36,508 bases of DNA from Planctomycetota bacterium (GTDB taxonomy: Bacteria > Planctomycetota > Planctomycetia > Pirellulales > Pirellulaceae): positions 1 to 36,508 of the forward strand of contig CAUJKA010000301.1 in assembly GCA_963204965.1 (NCBI GenBank). The letters are read 5' to 3'. The position numbers and the translations under genes are program-made. Shown piece after piece: positions 16,824 through 24,725 of the stretch. Each line of letters opens with the position of its first letter. Positions within the stretch are counted from its first letter, which is position 1. A model generated the notes under the pieces. That model was not told the origin of the DNA and did not search any database. It saw nothing but the letters and a program-made list of their open reading frames with translations.

Positions 16824-17206
16824 GTCTCAGTCTCCAATTAGCGGTGATTTCATACGATGATTATTGTTGGAACTTATTCACTGTACAAGCGTAATGAGCT
16901 GTCGTAGCTACGCTAGGAACTCAGCACCGAAATGCACCAATCCCTTTCGTTTAGAGGCAGGATACAGCGGTGAAGCCCTTGGGTGAACGCGAATCGCGAT
17001 TTATGGAAGCGCGGCATTGTGGGCCTTTGGGGGCCGATGCGAGCCAATTCGGTGCAAATTGAAGGTAGTTTTCTAGACTAAGTACTTAAATTCGAAGTGT
17101 CTTTGGCTAGACTTCTATGGATAGATTTAAGCGACAAAAGGGCGACGATGGTCCTTAAATCATGAGACAAGTTGGTGAACCCCAAAAATAGAATTAAGAA
17201 AAAATC
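16824..17206. other. 383-bp divergent intergenic region
   Basis: It separates the 208-residue gene (minus) from the 427-residue gene (plus) and should contain both promoters. Two 10-bp perfect palindromes are visible, CGTAGCTACG (16904-16913) and AATCGCGATT (16992-17001). A weak -35-like TTGAAG starts at 17059 without a convincing -10. No gene is seen. Confidence 0.45.
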
Positions 17207-18490
17207 ATGATTCGCTACTTGATGATAACATGCCTATTAGTGGGCTTTTCGATTGATTGTTCATTGGTAAGGGGTCAAGTCGTAGCCCATAAAACGGATG
17301 TGCCAGGACCGGTCCCTCACGAACTTCTACCGGGGTCGAGCTACATCACCGAACCAGTCGGGGAAATTCAGTCGCCACCGCTCGTTCTCAATATGTCGCC
17401 AGGCTCACTCGGTGATGCTGGTGTTTTGACGCATCCTGCGACCTTGACTGGGCCCGAAACCGCTATCGCCTCAGCCTCAGATTTGCCGAGTCTCCATCAA
17501 CTTCCCCATCATCCACAAGCGATGCACTCAGGAGGAAAAGTTGGACAACTTCCGATGTCGTTCTCGCTTCATCGAGCCGGTGATAACTTGCATTGCCCAC
17601 TCAAGCTATTGCACGTTCCCTACGGAGCGTGGATCGAAATCGAAGGAGCTTGGTATCAACACAAGTCGTTGAATAACACCACGGATGTGTGTGTGAACTT
17701 CGAAATCACTCCTAGCAGCTTTCAACCAAGTGTTGTAATTCGAACTGCGAGCAGCCCTGGCGAGATTCGGCAAAGTGAATCCAGCATGTCAAAATCGATA
17801 CTCTTAGTGCCCGGGCAGACGGTTGAGTTTGACTATGCTCGCGAATTTGGTGAACAGCTTCGCAAGAATCCTTCGAAAAGTGAGCGTGATCGAGTCGGTC
17901 GGATGTCGCACGCAGGTTTTGACTCTGATGGGCATGCTCGCATGGTAAGTGCCCCCATCATAGCCAATCAAACTCCTCAGGCGGATCAGCTCTCAAGTAT
18001 TCAACCAGTGATAACACTGCCTAACATCACACTGACCGCCAATTCCAGTAGCCAGTGGGATGTAGCTCCAGCTAGTGGATCACTTTTTTCACTGCAAGCA
18101 GGGGCGAGGATGCTTTCCTCTCTAGCACCAAATATTCGCCTAAAGGCTGATATGAATGTTGTGTATCTAGATACTGAAAGAAAAGTGGAGGTCCATAAAC
18201 CCTTTCCGAAAACACAAATTGAAGGAGAACTTGGCGGCGGTAGATTGTTGGGGACTTCGCCAGACAAGGCTGAAATTGCCTGCACGTTTAATTTCTGTAG
18301 CCTATTCAATGGGAGCTCGGATTTCGCCAAGTATGTTGGCTCTGCCACGAAAAGTGGCCCGATTGAATGCTCATTCACCAACGTGAAGCTCGAGTTTTAC
18401 AACAATCGATTTGATAAGGAATCAACCGCTGCTGTTGATGGTCTATTGATTTCGCCGTTTACGCTGAAATTGAATCTCACGACACGATAG
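17207..18490 (+). CDS. Secreted protein of unknown function, 427 residues
   Basis: A signal peptide covers about 1-24 (MIRYLMITCLLVGFSIDCSL, cut near VRG-Q). Residues 25-115 are low-complexity and proline/histidine-rich. Residues about 128-215 look like a beta-rich domain (LHVPYGAWIEIEGAWYQHKS, then VCVNFEITPSSF, then LVPGQTVEFDYA). Residues about 260-427 form a second beta-rich domain rich in alternating hydrophobics, ending PFTLKLNLTTR. No known family is recognised. The start lies in an A-rich context with only a weak AAGAAAA upstream. Its stop is 25 bp from that of the giant secretin-like gene on the other strand, with no terminator between. The two may therefore interfere transcriptionally, and their products may share the envelope; the latter is inference. 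Confidence 0.78.
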   Translation: MIRYLMITCLLVGFSIDCSLVRGQVVAHKTDVPGPVPHELLPGSSYITEPVGEIQSPPLVLNMSPGSLGDAGVLTHPATLTGPETAIASASDLPSLHQLPHHPQAMHSGGKVGQLPMSFSLHRAGDNLHCPLKLLHVPYGAWIEIEGAWYQHKSLNNTTDVCVNFEITPSSFQPSVVIRTASSPGEIRQSESSMSKSILLVPGQTVEFDYAREFGEQLRKNPSKSERDRVGRMSHAGFDSDGHARMVSAPIIANQTPQADQLSSIQPVITLPNITLTANSSSQWDVAPASGSLFSLQAGARMLSSLAPNIRLKADMNVVYLDTERKVEVHKPFPKTQIEGELGGGRLLGTSPDKAEIACTFNFCSLFNGSSDFAKYVGSATKSGPIECSFTNVKLEFYNNRFDKESTAAVDGLLISPFTLKLNLTTR

Positions 18491-18515
18491 TAGGATGAGC
18501 TTTCCCGTTTATGGC

Positions 18516-21500
18516 CTAACGTCGAGGTGGTGGAGGCAATTGCTCAACTTGGTAGTTGGCGGGGACGACGGGATTGCCAGTCGTTAGCTTCGGCTGAGGT
18601 TGATTGATAGTGGCTCTTCGATTGGTGGTAGGTTGGTTTGCCGTTGGGGTAGCCATTGGTTTCGTCGAGGGCTGTACCACAGTAGCACTCGCTGTGACAA
18701 CGGCAGAAGCATTTGATGATGGCTGTTGTTGACGCATCGAATTCAGTTGCAGTGTTGGAACCGGCATCGGTCCAGAGGACGGAGTGATTTTAACTGGCGC
18801 ACCCTGTGGTGAACTCATGTTGTTCGGTCGCTGCCGCGAGGACTGCGGGACTGGTTCAACCGATTCTAATGCTCCCGGCCTTCGAATCATCGGAACCGGG
18901 GCGGGCAGTTGATTTTGTTGTATTTGCAATTGCGGATTGTAGGAGCCTGATGGTTGATACTCTTCGATTAATGCTGGGCCGTTTTCCTGTGGTACAGGTA
19001 ACCGAAAGCGATTGTCGAACTCCTGAGCAGGAACGCCAATTTCCGTTCCCGAGCGATACTGTTCAGGCCTTGCTTCTGGAACGCGGAAGCCGCGACGAGT
19101 CGGATCTTGTTCATCGCGCACCTTGGGATAAACAAAACCGTTGGGATGGTAGGGTGATGGTATCGAATGTTCGCGGTAAAGATCGGGGCGATGATTAGGT
19201 GCATCTTCGTTGATCTGAAGAAAGTCGTCGACATTCCGACTGGAACTGTCAAACACATGTTGTTGAATAATCTGTTGTCGACCGCGTGAAACGTGGCCCG
19301 CGTTGCGAATATCGTCGTATCCCAGTTCGGCAACATGCTGTGCCCAGCCCAACCCCATCAAGTCGTATAAGGTCGGGTAGATAACGCTTTTGGCGAGCAA
19401 TATGTTCTGTTGAATGCTCGATTCTGTGCTTGGTGCTGGACGAAAGAGTGCGCCGACGACGGGTGCATTCTCTAGCATAGGAACACCGCGGGCAGTTCGC
19501 GAAACTTTCAAGGCAACTTGATAGCGTCCTACTTCTCGCAATTCAAAGCTGCTTGTTTGAACTTGAGTGTGCAACAGATGTCGCTTGATGCGTCCCAAGT
19601 GCTTTTCATCGGCTCGCACCGGTTCACGCATCTCTGTGTGATACATGTAGTTCAAGTCGTAGACCATTGAATCGCCATCGGGTTGAATGACGGGGCGCAC
19701 TTCGAAACCAGTCCCCGTTTCAATCTGGTAGATTTCGGGGTCAGGAACTAAACCTTGTAGCGAAGCCCCTAGGCGATCACCGCTTTGTGATGCAGGCAAC
19801 GCATGAAACTTCTGATTTGGATCAGAGGGTAACCCTGGAAGGATTTTTCGAACAGACTCAGCTGGCGCTCCACCGCCCATCATTTGGTAGGCAGAAAGGA
19901 AGGTTGGATCATTCAATAGCGCGCCGTAGTCGTCCACAAGAGCCTTGGCACCCTTCATCGCCTCGGTGACTCGCAACTTCCGGTTGGGTAAATCGAATTC
20001 CATCGTCGCCTGTGGCAATACCTTCAGCAATTCACGATTGTTACCAAGCACTGTCGTTCGTTCAACTTGGCTGAAGGTGACTCGACGTTGTCGCGATGCC
20101 GTTCGGATGCAGGTTAGCGACGGATCGTAAAATTGAACTTGGAAGTCGTCTTCGAGGGCGTAGGTCATTCGCTTTAAGAAGTTATCGATTGCACTGATGT
20201 GACTTCGAGTTCCCTCTAGTAGGTTCATCGACTTCTCTTCATGTTCATCAATCAAGTGGTCTAGCAACTTGAGTTGTGGCAGAGATAATCGATTTTGGTC
20301 TAGGAAGTCTTGGGTGGCTTTAAGTGCTATTTGTCCGACGATCATCTCGCGGATCGCACCGGTTGCTTGGTGATGTCTTTGACGCCATTGTTCTGAGCTA
20401 ACAGGGATGAAGGGTTCTAGATTCTGCATGACTTGGAAAACTGGTTTCCAGTCAGTCTTGTACGACTCAAGTTCTCGCAGTACTTGGTCATACTGTCGCT
20501 CAACATAGCGGTTGGTCACCGTGATCGAGTCTATGAAGCTGTGGATGTCGCGTTGCAGTTGATTTAGCTCGTTCTGCAATTCGGAATTGTTGCGGTATAG
20601 TGCAATTTGACCTTTGTCAACGATCGGGGCGTCAAGAATTGCTCGCGCGGCAAAGGCGACTTGCGTGTTCCCGACTAGCCTGCCACGGATCGAGTTGAAC
20701 AGATCGATAGACTCTTTTGATCGAACTAGGTAGCTGTCAATCGTCTTGGCTGTATCGAAGATGGCTGCAACAGCTTCCTTTAGCCGTATTGGGTCATCTG
20801 GGGTATTCGGCGTTTGGTCCTGGTCGAGCATTTCGTGCATGGTCTGGTACAGATCGCGATACTTATTCAGTTCCTCGCGAATCTGCTCCATGCTACTCAT
20901 TGCCTGGACAATCGTGCTGGCCACTTGACTGGTAGCCTCTGTGTTCTTTAGCAATAGATCATTCTTCTGCCTAACGGCTTTTTTGCGGATTTCCAATAGC
21001 CCCTGTTCGTCAGCGATCTTGTCATCTGAGTTCTTCTGGTCCATCAATCCGCGCTCGACCACTCGCTGCTTTAGTTCGATTTCAGATATGAGTTGGCTTT
21101 TGAAGACTTGAGCTAGACGAATGAACTCGCGTTGAACAGGATTTAAGGACGCGTCATGCCAAATACCTTGAGCAAAGAAGTTGTAGAAGTTGAGGAACTG
21201 ATAGTTTTTCTGAGCGTCTTCGGCAGCCATCTCTGGCGTGTAACGAATGACTTCGACCTTATGTCCAACATGCATGACTTTCCACACCGACTCTTTGCAT
21301 TCCTCGCAACAGTCTGGCAAGTATTTGCAAGGTATAGATTGATTGATTGTGCGGTAGTTGAATTCCATCTGTGGCAATGTGCAACCAACGTATTGTTGGA
21401 ATCTTTCAAGAATGCGTTGTCGAACCGAGTTCTTTGCAAGTCCAATGAGCAGCAGTGCGCGATTTCGTGAGATAGCGTCCATCGAGTGCAATGAGAGAAT

Positions 21501-23381
21501 CTGATTCTCAGAATGCAAGAACTCGCTATCCATGCGATGCAGTGTGTCTACGAAGTCTTGGCCGAAGAAGCCGTACAGGTATCGCATGTCGCGACCCAAC
21601 TGATCGCGTTGCCACGGTTCGCCGTTTTCCTGGGCGACCTCAGCGGCAATCTCGGTCACGCTACGGCAAAGGAAGACTAAGGATTGATTGGTTAAGAAGC
21701 GACCGACGTTGATATAGCCTTCGACCAATTGAACGGTCTTTTCCAGTTCCGGGCCCTTCTCGCCGTTGATTTGAATGGTCTCCATATCAACTTTGACTTG
21801 CCCAACAGGCATATCGATCTGGTGAATCATTCGTCGGATTTGATTGATTCCACCAATTGGACCACGCAATTGAATCACCCCTTCACCGATCACACTAACG
21901 CTAGTTTGCATGACTGGGTCCACTGAGTCGATTTCGCCTTTCGCGTAGGTAGCGGGATCAGTTTCAGCGGCTTCGACCTCTTTGAGGAATTGCGATCGAA
22001 TCAGTCGGGACTCGGTGTCTTCGTTGCGCTTGGCTTTGTTATTGGCTTCGAACTCGGCGGCTCTCAGGTCCGCGACTTTGTCTTGCTGAGATTGATATTT
22101 GTCGATGACCTTTTGAAGTTGATCCTTAAATGCAGTAACGGTCATTAACTCACCAGCGTTGACACCACTCGCGGTTGCCTGTGCAGGTGAGAGGGCTCGC
22201 ACATTTCCTGCCTCATCCGAGTACAAAAGATAATTGTCTGGAAATCCGGTAAGGCTTCGCTGTAACGTCTTGGATTCTTCAGCATCGACCTGTAGCGTTT
22301 GAAGCTCGGCCTCGGCCACGCGAGTCTTTCGAGCCGCCTGTTCAGCTAAGCGTTCCGCATCGCGTCGTTCTGCGGTAGCGGCTTCAGATTGCTCTCCGAG
22401 CTGCTCAGCTAGAGTCTTTCGTGCGTTGGCTTGAGCGGCATTGTACTGCTGAGTCCTACGATTGATGATCTCAGCCACACGTTCAGCATTTCGATAGTAG
22501 TACAGCCGTACCACGCGGGTTACGACTCGACTTGAAGGACGAATGTCGTTAGTTTCCGAATGACGTTCAGCTTTCTGAGGAATGACGTTGGGCGGAAAAT
22601 CTACGGCCGGCCCAATCGCCCGCTGACCACCAGCACTCACCACAACGGTGACTGGGGCGAGCACATTTCCAACTATATCTGTGAATTCAGTTGTGTCATT
22701 CCTGCCGATGGTGACCTTGAATGTTCCCTGGATTGATTCCTTGAGCTGGATGCGAAATTCACCGTTCGACGCAGCGAGGTGGGTTGGTAAGTTCCCGCTG
22801 ATAAGGTCCGTGCTTTCGTCATTGTACTTCTTGACACCAAAGTGCCCCTTGGGGTAGCTGGCGAGCAGTTGTCGATCAGCAATAGTGATCAATATCTCTT
22901 TGGCACCAAAGGCGTCTTCAATTGGACGGACCGAAGTGACACGCGGCGGTTCCGTGTCTACAAAGATACCAAAAGAACTGGTATAAGCAGAAAAGGTTCG
23001 GGAGGCACCGTCTTCGCCTACAAGTAGAAATCGTGCTGTTCCCTTATAGAACTCCGGTAAACCAACAAACTTTCCGGTAAAGCTAAAATCTGAATCAGCA
23101 GGGATCGGTGTTGAAGTGCCTGCTTTGTTTAAAGCACCAAAGACAAATTGCCGAGCATCTGCAAGTTCCAAAATTAGCTTCGGCTCTCGAGGCCCATTTA
23201 TTTTGAGGTTTAAGTCGAGCGAGATAGTTATTGTTCTATCCGATTTAAGAGCAGCTTGGCCTAGGTTAAGCTGTCCATCTACCAAAGCTGTTTTCAAGGT
23301 TAGCGTGTCTGCCTTTGCCGGTTGGCTTATGGCGAGCATTCCTAATATGAACAGCACGAAGATCGTGAATAACTTGGGCAT
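18516..23381 (-). CDS. Giant secretin-like protein with coiled-coil insertions
   Basis: The product has 1621 residues. The signal peptide is 1-24 (cut after QPAKA). Residues 25-250 are beta-rich, possibly two Ig-like domains (VDTEPPRVTSVRP at 141). Residues 286-309 (VVRLYYYRNAERVAEIINRR) resemble the first half of a secretin N-domain (NolW/Secretin_N). A coiled coil of about 310-465 interrupts it, and the second half resumes at 493-540 (VIQLRGPIGGINQIRRMIHQ, IDMPVGQVKVDMETIQI). Residues 545-1090 are a very long helical insertion with a cysteine cluster (C685, C691, C692, C695). Residues 1222-1340 resemble a secretin core: TGTGFEVRPVIQPDG, then TSSFELREVGRYQV, then GVPMLENAPVVGALF, then QNILLAKSVIYPTL. 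The tail 1400-1621 is rich in Pro, Gln and Ser. Ordinary secretins are 400-800 residues. An outer-membrane pore is inferred; the fold needs modelling. Spacing of 93 bp suggests co-transcription with the gene at 23475-24335. Confidence 0.85.
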   Translation of the reverse strand: MPKLFTIFVLFILGMLAISQPAKADTLTLKTALVDGQLNLGQAALKSDRTITISLDLNLKINGPREPKLILELADARQFVFGALNKAGTSTPIPADSDFSFTGKFVGLPEFYKGTARFLLVGEDGASRTFSAYTSSFGIFVDTEPPRVTSVRPIEDAFGAKEILITIADRQLLASYPKGHFGVKKYNDESTDLISGNLPTHLAASNGEFRIQLKESIQGTFKVTIGRNDTTEFTDIVGNVLAPVTVVVSAGGQRAIGPAVDFPPNVIPQKAERHSETNDIRPSSRVVTRVVRLYYYRNAERVAEIINRRTQQYNAAQANARKTLAEQLGEQSEAATAERRDAERLAEQAARKTRVAEAELQTLQVDAEESKTLQRSLTGFPDNYLLYSDEAGNVRALSPAQATASGVNAGELMTVTAFKDQLQKVIDKYQSQQDKVADLRAAEFEANNKAKRNEDTESRLIRSQFLKEVEAAETDPATYAKGEIDSVDPVMQTSVSVIGEGVIQLRGPIGGINQIRRMIHQIDMPVGQVKVDMETIQINGEKGPELEKTVQLVEGYINVGRFLTNQSLVFLCRSVTEIAAEVAQENGEPWQRDQLGRDMRYLYGFFGQDFVDTLHRMDSEFLHSENQILSLHSMDAISRNRALLLIGLAKNSVRQRILERFQQYVGCTLPQMEFNYRTINQSIPCKYLPDCCEECKESVWKVMHVGHKVEVIRYTPEMAAEDAQKNYQFLNFYNFFAQGIWHDASLNPVQREFIRLAQVFKSQLISEIELKQRVVERGLMDQKNSDDKIADEQGLLEIRKKAVRQKNDLLLKNTEATSQVASTIVQAMSSMEQIREELNKYRDLYQTMHEMLDQDQTPNTPDDPIRLKEAVAAIFDTAKTIDSYLVRSKESIDLFNSIRGRLVGNTQVAFAARAILDAPIVDKGQIALYRNNSELQNELNQLQRDIHSFIDSITVTNRYVERQYDQVLRELESYKTDWKPVFQVMQNLEPFIPVSSEQWRQRHHQATGAIREMIVGQIALKATQDFLDQNRLSLPQLKLLDHLIDEHEEKSMNLLEGTRSHISAIDNFLKRMTYALEDDFQVQFYDPSLTCIRTASRQRRVTFSQVERTTVLGNNRELLKVLPQATMEFDLPNRKLRVTEAMKGAKALVDDYGALLNDPTFLSAYQMMGGGAPAESVRKILPGLPSDPNQKFHALPASQSGDRLGASLQGLVPDPEIYQIETGTGFEVRPVIQPDGDSMVYDLNYMYHTEMREPVRADEKHLGRIKRHLLHTQVQTSSFELREVGRYQVALKVSRTARGVPMLENAPVVGALFRPAPSTESSIQQNILLAKSVIYPTLYDLMGLGWAQHVAELGYDDIRNAGHVSRGRQQIIQQHVFDSSSRNVDDFLQINEDAPNHRPDLYREHSIPSPYHPNGFVYPKVRDEQDPTRRGFRVPEARPEQYRSGTEIGVPAQEFDNRFRLPVPQENGPALIEEYQPSGSYNPQLQIQQNQLPAPVPMIRRPGALESVEPVPQSSRQRPNNMSSPQGAPVKITPSSGPMPVPTLQLNSMRQQQPSSNASAVVTASATVVQPSTKPMATPTANQPTTNRRATINQPQPKLTTGNPVVPANYQVEQLPPPPRR

Positions 23382-23474
23382 GGGCTGATTTACCTTGAAC
23401 TAGTACTAGCGAAGACTAGGTGCTCTTCGACGGAGCAGGCGCGATGGTGGTGTATTGCCGAGATCAAAAGAACG

Positions 23475-24335
23475 CTATTCCGGCGCCTTGATGAACTCTC
23501 GTTGACCGATTGTGTCGCGCTTAGCTTGTAGAGCTTCTGCATCGCGCATATCCTCGGGGCGCTGCTCTTGCAAGGAACGGAGCACTTGTTTGCCTGGAAT
23601 CAGATTGGTTATGGACTTGGTTGTTTTGATCGTTGTGCCGATACCACGATCCACCAATACTCCCAATCCTGCAAACTGCTTCTTTTCATCCTCGGCAACC
23701 TCTTTGAAAGCTTGAGCGGTGTTAGTCTTGTTCAAGCTGTCGGCTGTCTCGGCAAAATGCTGTTCGACGTTTTCCCAACGCTGAGAAAGGGACTTGCCGT
23801 TAACTTGTCGCGAGACGACACGAGGCATGTAAGGCCCGATCGAAGGGAAGGCAATCTCAGTGCGGTGGTCCTTATAAACGTACGCGAAATGTTTGCGTCG
23901 ATACTCAACTCGCGGCGCTCCAGCGGCAAGCATCACGAAGAACTCAACAGGTTCTGCCGTAACGGGGTGTACAGTAACAATTCGCGTTCGACCGCCCTTG
24001 ATGATCGGACATTGAAAATCAGAATTCCCACTGTAGTAGAAATTGTGAACATGAGTTGGGCAATTGGTAGCCAGCATCGACGCGGGGGTGTTGTCAGCCA
24101 ATGGATAAACTGGTAGTTGGCCAGGCACCTTCAGTCTTGATGCAAGGCTACATGACAATGTAAAGGGTTGAGGCAACTGTTCCCTTTGAACTGAATAGTC
24201 ACCGGGCTCGATGATTTGGACATCATTTAGTCCGTTACCATCCCAGGCTGAATACAGATTGCTTGCCGCCTGTCCAACCAAAACGATCAGGCACCAACGC
24301 GTGAGCAATTTCTTTGGGGCAGTCTTCATAAGCAT
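23475..24335 (-). CDS. Secreted protein of unknown function upstream of the secretin-like gene
   Basis: The product has 286 residues from the ATG at 24335. An ATG two codons later (24329) fits the GGGAGAAGG Shine-Dalgarno better and changes little. A signal peptide covers about 1-30 (LLTRWCLIVLVGQAASNLYS). The first half is beta-rich: CSLASRLKVPGQLPVYPL, FQCPIIKGGRTRIVTVHP, EPVEFFVMLAAGAPRVEYRR. The second half is helical and charged, with a KKQFAGLGVLVDRGIGTTIK segment. No family is recognised. It is transcribed first, 93 bp before the giant secretin-like gene on the same strand, so a partner role such as assembly factor or periplasmic subunit is plausible from position. The sequence itself does not show it. 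Confidence 0.8.
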   Translation of the reverse strand: MLMKTAPKKLLTRWCLIVLVGQAASNLYSAWDGNGLNDVQIIEPGDYSVQREQLPQPFTLSCSLASRLKVPGQLPVYPLADNTPASMLATNCPTHVHNFYYSGNSDFQCPIIKGGRTRIVTVHPVTAEPVEFFVMLAAGAPRVEYRRKHFAYVYKDHRTEIAFPSIGPYMPRVVSRQVNGKSLSQRWENVEQHFAETADSLNKTNTAQAFKEVAEDEKKQFAGLGVLVDRGIGTTIKTTKSITNLIPGKQVLRSLQEQRPEDMRDAEALQAKRDTIGQREFIKAPE

Positions 24336-24725
24336 CCTTCTCCCATTTTATCGTTACACACTTTGCAATCGGAATTACTTAACACTCGACCGTAGTAAAA
24401 CCACTCAATTGGCGAGGGTTTGCGATGAAAATCGCTTGGGAACGAATGCGACGCAACGCTAGCGTTTCGCTTTGGCTTGCTGGGCGAGGTGCAAAACTGG
24501 TTGGTTGTCGCCAACGGGTGGTTAGCTAACCCTGCCATGGATATCAATGTCTTGAATTGATATGAAAGCAAATCGTGTGCATGGTTGCTTGTCTTGTCGT
24601 CTTACCAGAGAATCTCCCGAGCTAAACCCGGGCAGTTTTCTCTTTTCCATCCCTCACATCGAATTGAGTGAGTTGCCTACCCAAAAAGCTACAAGAGATC
24701 AAGAAACACATACATCGAGACAACT
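24336..24725. other. 390-bp divergent intergenic region
   Basis: It should contain the promoters of the secretin unit (minus) and the DUF2235 gene (plus). A perfect 12-bp palindrome AACGCTAGCGTT lies at 24455-24466, with partly matching flanks. A GCGAT-GAAA-ATCGC mini-hairpin lies at 24422-24435. No small gene with a ribosome binding site is seen. Confidence 0.5.

Noticed and set aside
23568..24116. 182-codon plus-strand frame
   Set aside because: It is antisense to the 286-residue gene, which has a signal peptide and ribosome binding site; the plus-strand product looks random.
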